The position numbers and the translations under genes were made by a program. DNA of 44,043 bases from Cupriavidus sp. 2SB (GTDB lineage: Bacteria > Pseudomonadota > Gammaproteobacteria > Burkholderiales > Burkholderiaceae), in the NCBI RefSeq assembly GCF_005503625.1, contig NZ_SCMX01000057.1:1-44043 (forward strand). The letters run 5' to 3'. Each line of letters opens with the position of its first letter. The stretch's first letter is position 1. This document shows, in pieces, positions 1-8,994 of the stretch. The notes below the pieces were generated by a model that worked only from the letters and a program-made list of their open reading frames with translations, did no database searches and had not been told where the DNA came from.

Positions 1-180
1 TGCTTGACGAGCATGGCTAGTGGCGTAAAGCCCTGCCCTCGCGCAGATTTGCTCCCCTCTCCCGCTGCGCGGTAGAGGGGTTGGGGGTGAGGGCTAGCGT
101 ATCGTGCTTGACGAGCTTGGCTAGTGGCGTAAAGCCCTGCCCTCACCCCTGGCCCCTCTCCCGCGCAGCGGAAGAGGGGA
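1..180. repeat. Tandem 40-bp direct repeats with two REP-like palindromes
   Basis: Positions 1-40 recur at 105-144 with one mismatch (position 13, A versus T), so a ~104-bp module is duplicated. Each copy is followed by a GC-rich palindrome: 54-80 and 153-179, both with arms CCCCTCT/AGAGGGG and a further imperfect CCGC/GCGG inner stem. The flanks (gggtgagggc at the end of the first, gccctcaccc before the second) are also inverted relative to each other. No gene is visible in 1-203. The palindromes lie just beyond the stop codon of the leftward sensor kinase and could form hairpins in its mRNA. The same palindrome family recurs elsewhere in the window. Confidence 0.85.
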
Positions 181-203
181 ACAAACAGTCGGATTGGAGA
201 GGA

Positions 204-1505
204 TCACTCCAGCCGAATCTCCGCGGCCAGCCCCCCGCCCTCACGATTCCGCAGTTTCAGCGATCCGCCCACAGCCAACGCCAACTGGTGGGCAATCGCC
301 AGACCCAGCCCACTGCCGCCCGTCTCCCGGCTGCGCGAGCCTTCCAGGCGTACAAATGGCTGCAGCACCGCATCGAGCTTGTCTTCAGGAATACCGGGAC
401 CGCGATCGAGCACTTCAATGATCACGGTATTGGCTTCGCGGCGCACATCCAGCTCGGCGGCGCCGCCGAATTTCAGCGCGTTATCCACCAGATTGGTCAG
501 AATCCGACGCAGCGCATGGGGCCGCGTAGTCAGCGCCCCCCCTGCATTCCGGGTAATGCTGACCGCCTTGCCGGTGTCCTGGTAGTCATAGACCAGGCTC
601 TCCACAAACGATCCAAGATCGATGCGTGACGGCTTCTCGCCCTCGCCGCTCGTGGTGCGGGCATAGGCGAGCCCTTCCTGCACCAGCGTCTGGATCTCGG
701 CCAGATCGCTGACCATCTTGCGCTTTTCCTCGGTATCTTCGGCCATCTCGGCGCGCAGCTTCATGCGCGTGATGGGCGTCTGGAGATCATGGGAAATCGC
801 CGCCAGGATCTGCACGCGCTCTTCCACGAACTTGGCGATGCGGTCGCGCATGGCGTTGAAGGCACGCGCGGCGCGGGCCAGTTCGGTGGGGCCGGATTCG
901 TCGAGCGGTGTCGATTTGGTATTCGGATCGAGCGCGTCGGCGGCATCGGCCAGCGCCACCAACGGACGAATGGCCAGCCTCACCGCGAACCAGCAGCACA
1001 GCACCAGCAGCAGCAACTGCAGCACAAACGTGTACGGCAGCCACTGCGCCACAGGCGTCATGCGCGGATGCACGTCGATGGTCAGCGGGCTGCCGTCGCT
1101 CAGTGTCAGGTGCGCCTGCAGCCGCTTGCCATCGCCGGGAATTTCTTCCACGGACACCGGAAACCGTCCGCCGCTGGCGTCCATGATGCGCTCGGCGATG
1201 TCCCGTCCGCGCTGCGTCATCTCGGGCGTGCCCGGCAAACCCGGCCCCAGGATGTACTGGTAGTTGCCGCGATTCAGGCGCGGCAACCACTGGGGCCGCT
1301 CCGCCGCTGGCAGGCGGTCGAGAATCGCCACGGACGTGGCCACGTCGGTTTCCAGCGTGCCGAGCATCACTTGCCGCGCCGACAGGTACCGCTCGGAAAA
1401 CAGCAGCGCGAACGACAGCAGATGGGCAACGATCAGGCCACCCAGCAGGATCAGGAACAGCCGCGATACCAGGGAACGCGGCCACAGCCAGTGGCGGATG
1501 TTCAC
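204..1505 (-). CDS. Two-component sensor histidine kinase, EnvZ/RstB-like
   Basis: A 433-aa membrane sensor kinase. Two transmembrane segments (about residues 13-35 and 157-178) enclose a ~120-residue periplasmic sensor region of no recognised fold. A HAMP linker follows (about 178-230), then a HisKA phosphoacceptor with H239 in AISHDLQTP, then a HATPase domain with an N-box (LVDNALKFG), the G1 box DRGPGIPEDK and the G2 box GGSGLGLAIAHQLA. It autophosphorylates and passes phosphate to the response regulator encoded just upstream; the two genes overlap by 4 bp (stop/start TGA/ATG), indicating translational coupling. Family membership is certain. The signal is unknown. The divergent neighbour is a thiol-redox membrane protein, so an envelope or redox signal is a reasonable guess only. 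Confidence 0.93.
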   Translation of the reverse strand: MNIRHWLWPRSLVSRLFLILLGGLIVAHLLSFALLFSERYLSARQVMLGTLETDVATSVAILDRLPAAERPQWLPRLNRGNYQYILGPGLPGTPEMTQRGRDIAERIMDASGGRFPVSVEEIPGDGKRLQAHLTLSDGSPLTIDVHPRMTPVAQWLPYTFVLQLLLLVLCCWFAVRLAIRPLVALADAADALDPNTKSTPLDESGPTELARAARAFNAMRDRIAKFVEERVQILAAISHDLQTPITRMKLRAEMAEDTEEKRKMVSDLAEIQTLVQEGLAYARTTSGEGEKPSRIDLGSFVESLVYDYQDTGKAVSITRNAGGALTTRPHALRRILTNLVDNALKFGGAAELDVRREANTVIIEVLDRGPGIPEDKLDAVLQPFVRLEGSRSRETGGSGLGLAIAHQLALAVGGSLKLRNREGGGLAAEIRLE

Positions 1506-2245
1506 TGACGGGCCTCCCGGATCTCCACCGGCATCGAGAACACATAGCCTTCGCTGCGCACGGTCTTGATGTAGGCGGGCTCGCGCGCATCGTCATTGAG
1601 CCGCTGGCGCAGGCGGCTGACCAGCAGGTCGATCGACCGTTCGAACATTTCCGCTTCACGCCCCTGCGTCAGGTTCAGTAACTGATCACGGTTCAGCACG
1701 CGCTGCGGATGATCCACGAAGACGCGCAGCAGCCGGTATTCCGCGCCGCTCAGGGCCACGATGGTGCCCTCCTGGTCGATCAGGTGCCGTGCGGTGGTGT
1801 CGAGCTGCCAGTCACCGAACGCCAGGATCTGGCCCGCCTCGGTGATCTGCAGGTTGGGCGGCAGCATCCGTGTGCGGCGCAACACGGCCTTGATGCGCGC
1901 CAGCAATTCGCGCGCGGCAAAGGGCTTGGTCAGGTAGTCGTCGGCCCCCATTTCCAGGCCGATGATGCGGTCGGTCTCGTCGTCTCGCGCGGTCAGCATC
2001 AGGATGGGCGTGGTCTTGTGCTTGCCGGCACGCAGCTCGCGGCACAGCACCAGGCCGTCATCGCCGGGCAGCATCACGTCCAGCACGATCAGGTCCACCG
2101 CGTTGGCATCCAGGAACTGGCGCATGTGGCGGCCATCGGGCGCCATGGTCACGCGCAGGCCATTCTTGGTCAGGTAGGTGGAGACCAGCTCCCGGATCTC
2201 GCGGTCGTCATCGACGATCAGGATGTGGTCCACGTGCGTTTCCAT
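1502..2245 (-). CDS. OmpR-family response regulator
   Basis: A 247-aa cytoplasmic DNA-binding response regulator. The receiver domain (about 5-120) has the acidic pocket VDDD, the phosphoacceptor D56 in LIVLDVMLPG, a conserved Thr in LTARDDE and Lys in LTKPF. The C-terminal winged-helix domain (about 145-240) has the OmpR-type ending RLNDD...YIKTVRSEGYVF. It is the first gene of a two-gene leftward operon with the sensor kinase, which starts inside its stop region. The 237-bp gap to the divergent DipZ-like gene must hold both promoters, so that gene is a plausible target (inference). The start ATG at 2245 lies close after the gap and gives the normal length for the family. Confidence 0.95.
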   Translation of the reverse strand: METHVDHILIVDDDREIRELVSTYLTKNGLRVTMAPDGRHMRQFLDANAVDLIVLDVMLPGDDGLVLCRELRAGKHKTTPILMLTARDDETDRIIGLEMGADDYLTKPFAARELLARIKAVLRRTRMLPPNLQITEAGQILAFGDWQLDTTARHLIDQEGTIVALSGAEYRLLRVFVDHPQRVLNRDQLLNLTQGREAEMFERSIDLLVSRLRQRLNDDAREPAYIKTVRSEGYVFSMPVEIREARQ

Positions 2246-2482
2246 GCGTATTCACCTTTTTCTTTCTGGAACTGGGGGGCGATCTGCCTTGCTGGCCGCC
2301 ATTGTATGGGGGGTGCGCAGGCAACGTGTATCGCAGTGTATCTGGCCGCGCGGGTCCCACAATCCGGTACAACTCGGCGCTTCCACGACACATCTGCGGA
2401 AGATGGCAGGCGTCTCATGGCGGCATGCCAGCGTTTGGCCTGCCCTGCAGACCCGAAGAAGACCACCGAGAGAGACACGACC

Positions 2483-4258
2483 ATGACCCTGCTGATCCTT
2501 GCCTACCTGGGTGGCGCACTGACCATCCTGAGCCCATGCATCCTGCCCGTGCTGCCGTTCGTGCTGAGCCGGGGCACCCAGCCGTTCCTGCGCGGACGGC
2601 TGCCGATGCTGGCCGGCATGGCGCTGACCTTCGCCGGGGTGGCCACGCTGGCCTCGATCGGCGGTGCCTGGGCCGTGGAAGCCAACCAGTACGGCCGCTA
2701 TGCCGCGCTGGCGCTGCTGGCCGTGTTCGGGGTGTCGCTGCTGGTGCCGCAACTGGCCGGATGGCTGGCTCGGCCCGTGGTGGCCCTAGGCAACCGGCTG
2801 ACGAACAGGCAGGGGGTTCTCGCCGACGGTGGCCCCTCGCCCTGGGCATCGCTGCTGCTCGGCGTGGCCACGGGCATGCTCTGGGCGCCCTGCGCCGGCC
2901 CGATCCTCGGCATCGTGCTGACCACGGCGGCCCTGCAAGGCGCCAGCGTGCAAAGCTCTCTGCTGCTCGTGGCCTACGCGGCGGGTGCGGCCACCTCGCT
3001 GGCGGCGGCACTCGGTCTCGGCGGACGCCTGTTCGCGGCCATGAAGCGCTCGATGGGCACTGGCGAATGGCTGCGCCGGGGGCTGGGCGTCGGTGTGCTG
3101 GCCGGTGTGACCGCCATCGCCTTTGGCGCCGATACGGGCCTGCTGGCGCGTCTCTCCACGGGCAGCACGGCCGGACTCGAACAGACGCTGATCGACAAGT
3201 TCCACGCCGGCCGCCAGGCATCGGCCCAGGCCAGCGTGCCCGCCGACCCCGGCATGCTGCTGGCCGCCAACGACACCAGCCCTGGCTTTGGCAGCCGCCT
3301 GCCCATCGAGGGAAAGATGCAATCGTTCGACGGCGCCGTGCAGTGGTTCAACTCGCCACCGCTCACGCGCGAGCAGTTGCAGGGCAAGGTCACGCTGGTC
3401 TATTTCTGGACGTACTCGTGCATCAACTGCATCCGCACGCTGCCGTACCTGCGCGCCTGGGCCGAGAAGTATCCGAACCTGACGGTCGTCGGCGTGCATA
3501 CGCCCGAGTTCGCTTTCGAGAAGAATCCCGAAAACGTGCGCCGCGCCATTGCCGATTTCAAGATCAAGTTCCCGGTGGCGGTGGACAGCGATTACCGCAT
3601 CTGGCGCGCCTGGGGCAACAACTACTGGCCGGCTGCGTATTTCGTCGATGCACAGGGCAATATCCGTCATCACCAGTTTGGCGAGGGGGATTATGGCAAG
3701 TCGGAGCGCGTCATCCAGACGCTGCTCGCCGAGGCCGGCCAGCCGTCCGCCTCGCGTGACCTGGTGACGCCCGACGCGCCCGGTGCGCAGGCCGCCCCCG
3801 ATCTCAAGGATCTGCGTTCCGGCGAAACCTACGTGGGCTATGAGCAGGCGACGAACTTCGCATCGCCGGGCGGCATCCGCCAGGATGCCCCGCGCAACTA
3901 CACCGTGGGCGACCTGCGCCTGAACCAGTGGGGACTGAACGGCCAGTGGACCGTGCGTCCGGACCACGCCGCGCTCGAGCGCGCCGATGGCAGCATCCGC
4001 TACCGCTTCCAGGCGCGCGATCTTCATCTGGTGCTGGGGCCGGCCCCCGATGGCCGTGCCGTGCGGTTCCTGGTAACCATCGACGGCAAGCCGCCCGGCG
4101 CGAGCCACGGCGCCGATATCGACGCCAACGGCAACGGTGCCATCACGCAGACCCGGCTCTATCAACTGGTGCGGCAAGCGGGCGAAGTGGGCGAGCACAC
4201 CTTCGAAATCCGTTTCCTGGACCCGGGCGCGCAGGCTTACGCGTTCACGTTCGGTTGA
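2483..4258 (+). CDS. DipZ-like thiol-disulfide protein (CcdA + thioredoxin fusion)
   Basis: A 591-aa membrane protein that should carry reducing power across the inner membrane. Residues 1-~240 form a CcdA/DsbD-type membrane domain with the two conserved cysteines in LSPCILPVLPF and WAPCAGPILG. After a linker comes a periplasmic thioredoxin/AhpC-like domain (about 275-415) with active site C313-I-N-C316 in WTYSCINCIRTLP. The last ~150 residues match the beta-rich C-terminal domain of DipZ proteins. The start ATG at 2483 is preceded by a GAGAGAG-type ribosome site and gives the first membrane helix directly; the frame is open far upstream, but that stretch overlaps the response regulator antisense and is not coding. 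It is divergent from the two-component pair. The role (cytochrome c maturation, or repair of oxidised periplasmic thiols) is inferred from the family. Confidence 0.9.
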   Translation: MTLLILAYLGGALTILSPCILPVLPFVLSRGTQPFLRGRLPMLAGMALTFAGVATLASIGGAWAVEANQYGRYAALALLAVFGVSLLVPQLAGWLARPVVALGNRLTNRQGVLADGGPSPWASLLLGVATGMLWAPCAGPILGIVLTTAALQGASVQSSLLLVAYAAGAATSLAAALGLGGRLFAAMKRSMGTGEWLRRGLGVGVLAGVTAIAFGADTGLLARLSTGSTAGLEQTLIDKFHAGRQASAQASVPADPGMLLAANDTSPGFGSRLPIEGKMQSFDGAVQWFNSPPLTREQLQGKVTLVYFWTYSCINCIRTLPYLRAWAEKYPNLTVVGVHTPEFAFEKNPENVRRAIADFKIKFPVAVDSDYRIWRAWGNNYWPAAYFVDAQGNIRHHQFGEGDYGKSERVIQTLLAEAGQPSASRDLVTPDAPGAQAAPDLKDLRSGETYVGYEQATNFASPGGIRQDAPRNYTVGDLRLNQWGLNGQWTVRPDHAALERADGSIRYRFQARDLHLVLGPAPDGRAVRFLVTIDGKPPGASHGADIDANGNGAITQTRLYQLVRQAGEVGEHTFEIRFLDPGAQAYAFTFG

Positions 4259-4342
4259 GCGGCGCGGCGCGGCGGGACTTTGACCGCCGCGCCCGCCCGT
4301 GGCAGCATCGCGGCTCATGCCTTTTCAGGAACAGGAGCATCG

Positions 4343-4732
4343 ATGACCCGGATTCGTGCCATGCTGCTTGCAGCGATCATCCCCCCCTTGCTGGGCGCCT
4401 GCGCCAGCGGGACAAACGTGGAGTATCTGGAAGCCCAGGACGGCAAGGACCTGCACTCGGATGCCAGCGTGGGCGATCTGGTGCTCTGCCTGAAGCGCAA
4501 GCTCGGTGACGATGCCAACGTCATGGCCTATCCCGAACCCGGCAAGGTCGATGTCCGCGTGGGCTATGGCAGCCGCGCCGATGCAGGCTATTCCTACCTG
4601 ATCCGCCTGCGCGCCGCACAGCAGGGTACGAACGTGGAAATCAGCACCGCCGGCGATTTCCGGCCGCTGCTGAGCCAGGGCCGCGTGACCGGCTACGTCA
4701 GGGACTGCAAGCCCGGCACGGCAGTGCGGTAA
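4343..4732 (+). CDS. Small putative outer-membrane lipoprotein
   Basis: A 129-aa protein with a lipoprotein signal peptide: MTRIRAMLLAAIIPPLLGAC with the lipobox LGAC and acylated C20. The mature part is small, alpha/beta in composition and contains two further cysteines (in LVLCLKRK and VRDCKPG) that could form a disulfide. No family is recognised. A CAGGAG ribosome site lies at 4333-4338, 4 nt before the ATG. It sits 84 bp after the DipZ-like gene on the same strand and may be its distal operon member; a thiol-redox partner role would be speculation. Confidence 0.8.
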   Translation: MTRIRAMLLAAIIPPLLGACASGTNVEYLEAQDGKDLHSDASVGDLVLCLKRKLGDDANVMAYPEPGKVDVRVGYGSRADAGYSYLIRLRAAQQGTNVEISTAGDFRPLLSQGRVTGYVRDCKPGTAVR

Positions 4733-4898
4733 GACGTTTCTGATCGTCCAGAATCGACGGTTTCGAGTCGAATCCGGACATCGCATTCAATTATTTCAAG
4801 GCGCGATCTGACACCTTTCGTCGCGCGTTCGCGTGTGTGAAGGCGTACGGCATACTGCCCCGGCCATGGAGTCTTCCATCCCGAGGAGAGGTGAGCCA

Positions 4899-5948
4899 GT
4901 GAAATCCACACAGATCGCGAAAATCGTTAGCCCATTCATCGTCGCAGCCGCGCTTGCCGCGACAGGCGTGGCGCATGCCCAGCAAGCACCTGCACCTGCC
5001 ACCGTGCCGGTCACGCTCGACAACTTCGTGCGCGCCGAATCGGACATGTATTTCGCCGGACTGGCGAAGCAAGGGGGCGTTGGCAAACTCCTGCATCGTC
5101 GCGAGCCCGCGTCGATCGACCACCAGACCGTGGTCCGACTCAACCGCGACACGCTCTACTCGTCCGGTGTGTTCGACCTCGATGCCGGCCCCGTGACCAT
5201 CACGATGCCTGATCCGGGCAAGCGGTTCTTCTCGATGCAGGTCATCAACGAGGATCACTACACCCAGGCGGTGTACTACGGTGCCGGCAAGCGTGTGCTG
5301 ACCCGCGCGAACGTGGGCACGCGTTACGCGGTGGTTGGCATCCGCACGCTGATCGATCCCGACGATCCCGCAGACGCCAAGCGCGTGCATGCATTGCAGG
5401 ATGCCATCCAGGTCAGCCAGGCATCGCCCGGCAAGCTTGATCTGCCCAACTGGGACCCCGCAGGCCAGAAGAAGATCCGCGATGCGCTACTGGTGCTGGC
5501 CTCGGTGATGCCTGACTTCCACCAGTCCTTCGGCAAGAAGGGCGAAGTCGATTCGCTGAAGCACATCATCGGTACGGCCGCAGGCTGGGGCGGCAATCCG
5601 GATCGCGATGCCCAGTACCTCAACGTCACGCCCAAGCAGAACGACGGCAAGACCGTGTACCGGCTGAAAGTGGGTCAAGTGCCCGTGGACGGCTTCTGGT
5701 CGGTCAGCGTCTACAACGCAAAGGGCTACTTCGAGAAGAACGAAGCCAATGCCTATACGTTGAACAATGTGACGGCCCGGCGCGAGACCGATGGCAGCAT
5801 CAAGATCCAGTTCGGCAACTGCGATGCGCAGACGTTCAACTGCCTGCCCATCATGGAAGGATGGAACTACACGGTGCGGCTGTACCAGCCGAAGAAGGAA
5901 GTGCTGAACGGGAAGTTTGTGTTTCCGGAGGCGGTGGCGGTGAAGTGA
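4899..5948 (+). CDS. Exported DUF1254/DUF1214-domain protein
   Basis: A 349-aa protein beginning at GTG 4899, chosen because GAGGAG (4883-4888) sits 10 nt upstream and the start gives a clean signal peptide (charged KSTQIAK, hydrophobic core, cleavage near AHA-QQ). The mature protein matches the DUF1254 (N-terminal) and DUF1214 (C-terminal) pair: early VRLNRDTLYSSGVFDL and late GFWSVSVYNAKGYFEKNEANAYTLNN. The biochemical role of these secreted or periplasmic proteins is not established. It is a single-gene unit converging on the ferritin-like gene, with a double palindrome between them. Confidence 0.88.
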   Translation: MKSTQIAKIVSPFIVAAALAATGVAHAQQAPAPATVPVTLDNFVRAESDMYFAGLAKQGGVGKLLHRREPASIDHQTVVRLNRDTLYSSGVFDLDAGPVTITMPDPGKRFFSMQVINEDHYTQAVYYGAGKRVLTRANVGTRYAVVGIRTLIDPDDPADAKRVHALQDAIQVSQASPGKLDLPNWDPAGQKKIRDALLVLASVMPDFHQSFGKKGEVDSLKHIIGTAAGWGGNPDRDAQYLNVTPKQNDGKTVYRLKVGQVPVDGFWSVSVYNAKGYFEKNEANAYTLNNVTARRETDGSIKIQFGNCDAQTFNCLPIMEGWNYTVRLYQPKKEVLNGKFVFPEAVAVK

Positions 5949-5973
5949 GGTTCAAGCATTCCGTCAACGTGGT

Positions 5974-6091
5974 CCCCTCTCCCGCGAGCGGGAGAGGGGT
6001 TAGGGGAGAGGGCAGGAGGTCCTGCTTGCCGATTACATCGTAATTTGCACCGCTTGCCCTCTCCCCCGCCCCTCTCCCGGAGGGAGAGGGG
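5974..6091. repeat. Paired REP-like palindromes between convergent genes
   Basis: Two copies of the window's palindrome family. The first, 5974-5999, has perfect 12-bp arms CCCCTCTCCCGC/GCGGGAGAGGGG separated by 2 nt. The second, 6069-6091, has perfect 10-bp arms around GGA. The flanks are also inverted: GGGGAGAGGGCA at 6003-6014 pairs with TGCCCTCTCCCC at 6055-6066, so the whole unit can fold as one large structure. It fills the gap between the stops of two convergent genes and may serve as a bidirectional transcription or RNA-decay barrier (inference). Confidence 0.9.
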
Positions 6092-6115
6092 AGAAAACAA
6101 TCAGTGATTCAAACT

Positions 6116-6670
6116 TTAGTGCGGCTTCTCATCCGGATTCGCCGCCAGCAGATCCAGCATTTCATCCGCGTGTTCTTCCTCCACGGCCAGGATGCTTTCC
6201 ATCAGCCGGCGTGACGTCGGGTCTTTTTCCCCGATGTAATGCACGATCTCGCGATAGGTGTCGATCGCGATGCGTTCGGCGATGAGGTTCTCCTTGATCA
6301 TGTCGGAGAGCGAGGACCCCTCCACATACTCCGCGTGGCTGCGGGAGACCAGGCTGTCAGGAGACAGGTCCGGCTCGCCGCCGAGTTGCACGATGCGTTC
6401 GGAAATCTGGTCGGCATGGCCCTGCTCCTCGTTGGAGTGCGCCAGGAACTCGTCGGCCACACCCTTGGAGTTCGGACCCTTCGCCATGAAGTAGTGCCGG
6501 CGATACCGCAGCACGCAAACGATTTCCGTGGCCAGTGCATCATTCAGCAGCTTGATTACCGTGGCACGGTCGGCGTCGTACCCGGCGGTCACCGCGCCGT
6601 CGTCGATGTGCTTGCGGGCGCGCTCGCGCAGCGTCTTGATGTCGGTCAGGAACGGTTGGTTATCAGACAT
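6116..6670 (-). CDS. Ferritin-like (bacterioferritin/Dps-type) protein
   Basis: A 184-aa soluble four-helix-bundle protein. Carboxylate/His iron ligands are seen as ATEIVCVLRYRRHYF (helix A), NEEQGHADQ (helix B), AERIAIDTYREIVHYIG (helix C) and AVEEEHADEMLD (helix D), the ExxH pattern of a di-iron ferroxidase centre. It likely stores or detoxifies iron or protects against oxidants. It is monocistronic, starting at ATG 6670 after an AAGGAGT ribosome site. Assignment to bacterioferritin versus another ferritin-like family is not firm because no haem-ligand Met could be identified by eye. Confidence 0.88.
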   Translation of the reverse strand: MSDNQPFLTDIKTLRERARKHIDDGAVTAGYDADRATVIKLLNDALATEIVCVLRYRRHYFMAKGPNSKGVADEFLAHSNEEQGHADQISERIVQLGGEPDLSPDSLVSRSHAEYVEGSSLSDMIKENLIAERIAIDTYREIVHYIGEKDPTSRRLMESILAVEEEHADEMLDLLAANPDEKPH

Positions 6671-6972
6671 GGGGACTCCTTCGTAATCGTTCGAATGGTT
6701 CCGCGCGATGCTGCGTAGGCGGCGGACTTTTACCCCGCAGGCAATATCGATGCCACGGCGCCAGCCTTGGTAATTCCGTGGCGCTCCGCATCACGGCGTG
6801 CGTTTTTTACAAAATCCACCCGGTGATGCCTGCAACGACCGTCCGCCCTGTGTATGTCCCTGTCATGCCAAGGCCCAACTTGTTCGCTGACGCCAACGAG
6901 CGTAGGGTGACGTTTCGCGCATTTACCGTGCGAACCATGAAACATCACCAAGAATCCAGGGGGTAGTCACCA
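6671..6972. other. Divergent intergenic region, no gene
   Basis: This 302-bp gap separates the ferritin-like and metallo-hydrolase genes and must carry both promoters. No convincing small gene is seen. An imperfect inverted repeat (TTCGCGC...GTGCGAA) near 6916-6937 could be a regulator site. No Fur box was recognised in front of the ferritin-like gene. Confidence 0.5.
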
Positions 6973-7995
6973 ATGATGTCGATAAAGTCGAGCTTGCCAC
7001 GGCGCCTGTCCGCCATGTTCCTGACCGCAGCTACCGTTGCCATGGGGGCCGCCACCCTGCCACTGACCACCGGCGTGGCCCACGCGGCGCCGCCCGCGCA
7101 GCTCAAGACACAGGTTCCCGGCTACTACCGCATGATGGTGGGCCAGCTGGAAGTCACGGCGCTCTACGATGGCTACATCGACATCGACACCAAGCTGCTG
7201 AAGTACACCAGCGCGCGTGAAGTGCAAAGCCTGCTGGCGCGCATGTTCGTGAAATCGACGCCCGGCGTGCAGACCGCCGTCAACGCCTACCTCGTCAACA
7301 CCGGCACGCACCTTGTGCTGGTCGATACCGGCGCGGCAGCCTGCTTCGGCCCCACGTTGGGCGGCATCCTGAACAACCTGCGCGCCGCTGGCTACACGCC
7401 GGAACAGGTCGATACGGTGTTGCTGACCCACATGCACGGCGACCATGCCTGCGGCCTGACCACGGCCGACGGCAAGATGGTGTTCCCGAACGCCACGGTA
7501 CGCGCCGACAAGGCCGATGCCGACTACTGGCTCAGCGAATCCAACACGGCCGCCGCGCCCGAGGGCGGCAAGCCGTTCTTCGAGATGGCCCAGAAGGCGA
7601 TTGCCCCGTACATCGCCGCGCAGCACTTCAAGACCTTCGATGCCGCCGCAGGCGAGCAGCCGGTGCCGGGCGTGCGCCCCGTTGTCGCGCGCGGCCATAC
7701 GCCGGGCCATACCGGCTACCTGTTCACCTCGGGCAAGGAAAGCCTGCTGCTGTGGGGCGATATCGTGCACAGCCATGCCACGCAGTTCCGTCGCCCGAAC
7801 ATCGCCATCGAATTCGACGTGGACAGCCACCAGGCCGTGCAGACGCGCAAGCGCATGATGGCCGACGCCGCCAAGAACCAGCTTTGGGTGGGTGGTGCGC
7901 ACCTGCCCTTCCCGGGGCTGGGCCATGTGCGGCGTGAGCACAACGGCTACGCCTGGGTGCCGGTGGAATTCGGACCGATCCGCAGCGACCGCTGA
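6973..7995 (+). CDS. Exported metallo-beta-lactamase-fold hydrolase
   Basis: A 340-aa protein with a long signal peptide (KSSLPRR n-region, hydrophobic core to ~residue 37, cleavage near AHA-AP). The metal-binding motif is H153-M-H155-G-D157-H158 in LLTHMHGDHACG, followed by the second-shell GHTPGHTGY and the bridging-Asp region LLWGDIVHSH. This is the dinuclear-zinc hydrolase fold; the layout resembles exported MBL proteins of the quorum-lactonase/hydrolase subgroup rather than true class B beta-lactamases. The substrate cannot be told. The gene stands alone between the divergent ferritin-like gene and the bestrophin-like gene. Confidence 0.9.
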   Translation: MMSIKSSLPRRLSAMFLTAATVAMGAATLPLTTGVAHAAPPAQLKTQVPGYYRMMVGQLEVTALYDGYIDIDTKLLKYTSAREVQSLLARMFVKSTPGVQTAVNAYLVNTGTHLVLVDTGAAACFGPTLGGILNNLRAAGYTPEQVDTVLLTHMHGDHACGLTTADGKMVFPNATVRADKADADYWLSESNTAAAPEGGKPFFEMAQKAIAPYIAAQHFKTFDAAAGEQPVPGVRPVVARGHTPGHTGYLFTSGKESLLLWGDIVHSHATQFRRPNIAIEFDVDSHQAVQTRKRMMADAAKNQLWVGGAHLPFPGLGHVRREHNGYAWVPVEFGPIRSDR

Positions 7996-8076
7996 GCGGA
8001 CGCGTCCGGGCGACAACGCATCGGGATTGCGAACGTGCGAACATAGGCGTTCCGCAAAAAAGCTCGCCCCCTCACG

Positions 8077-8988
8077 ATGATCGTCCGCCCGCCGCTTCAC
8101 TGGCTCCGCATGCTGTTTGTGCTGCGAGGCTCGGTCCTGCCCCGGATCACCTCGCAGCTGGTCGGCGTCACGCTGTTCGCCGCGCTGATCACGCTGGCGC
8201 ATGGTCGGATCGGTGACTGGAAGGTATCCCTGAACTTCGTACCGTTCTCGCTGATCGGCCTGACGCTGGCGATCTTCCTGGGCTTTCGCAACAGCACGAG
8301 CTACGCCCGCTTCTGGGAAGGCCGCACGCTGTGGGGCAGCGTGCTCAACGAATCACGCTCGCTGACGCGGCAGGCACTGACGCTCGTCGGCGACCGTGCG
8401 GCAGCACAAGCCCTCGCCTATCGGCTCTGCGCCTTTGTCCATGCGCTGCGCCATCAACTACGTGGCACCGATGCCGCCGCCGATATCGGCAAGTTCCTCG
8501 ATGAGACCGGCGCAGCGCGTCTGCAGGCCGCGAAATATAAGCCCGCTATCGCGCTGCTGATGGCCGGCGAATGGGTGGGCGAGCAGATCCGTCGCGGGCA
8601 ACTGGCCCCATCGCTGGCGCTACCGATGGAAACATCGCTGAGCCAGTTGAGCACTGCGCTGGGCGGCTGCGAGCGGCTGGCCGGCACACCCATCCCGTTC
8701 ACCTACTCGGTGATCATCCACCGCTGCATCTATCTGTACTGCACGCTGCTGCCGTTCGGACTGCTCGACAGCATCGGGCTGATGACGCCGGTCATCGTCT
8801 GCTTCATCGCCTATACCTTCTTTGCGCTGGAAGCATTGAGCGCGGAGATCGAGGAACCGTTCGGTGAGGAAGCCAACGATCTCGCGCTCTCGGCCATGTC
8901 TTACATGATCGAATCCACGGTATTGGAGATGGTTGGCGAGCTGCCACGGACCGCCGCGCCGGCACCGAACGGATTCATTCAGACCTGA
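8077..8988 (+). CDS. Bestrophin-like (UPF0187/YneE) channel protein
   Basis: A 303-aa integral membrane protein. Hydrophobic helices lie near residues 25-45, 53-70 and 208-250. The bestrophin signature FRNSTSYARFWEGRTLWGSVLNESRSLTRQ is seen in its parts at about residues 70-105, and the typical C-terminal IEEPFGEEANDLAL at about 263-276. Family members form pentameric anion channels in the inner membrane; the physiological role in bacteria is poorly defined. The start ATG at 8077 has no good ribosome site but gives the normal N-terminus. It ends 7 bp before the stop of the convergent beta-propeller gene. Confidence 0.9.
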   Translation: MIVRPPLHWLRMLFVLRGSVLPRITSQLVGVTLFAALITLAHGRIGDWKVSLNFVPFSLIGLTLAIFLGFRNSTSYARFWEGRTLWGSVLNESRSLTRQALTLVGDRAAAQALAYRLCAFVHALRHQLRGTDAAADIGKFLDETGAARLQAAKYKPAIALLMAGEWVGEQIRRGQLAPSLALPMETSLSQLSTALGGCERLAGTPIPFTYSVIIHRCIYLYCTLLPFGLLDSIGLMTPVIVCFIAYTFFALEALSAEIEEPFGEEANDLALSAMSYMIESTVLEMVGELPRTAAPAPNGFIQT

Positions 8989-8994
8989 GCGCCA

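Noticed and set aside
1709..2482. Long upstream extension of the DipZ-like open frame
   Set aside because: It lies antisense to the response-regulator gene and has His/Gln-rich composition typical of a shadow frame.
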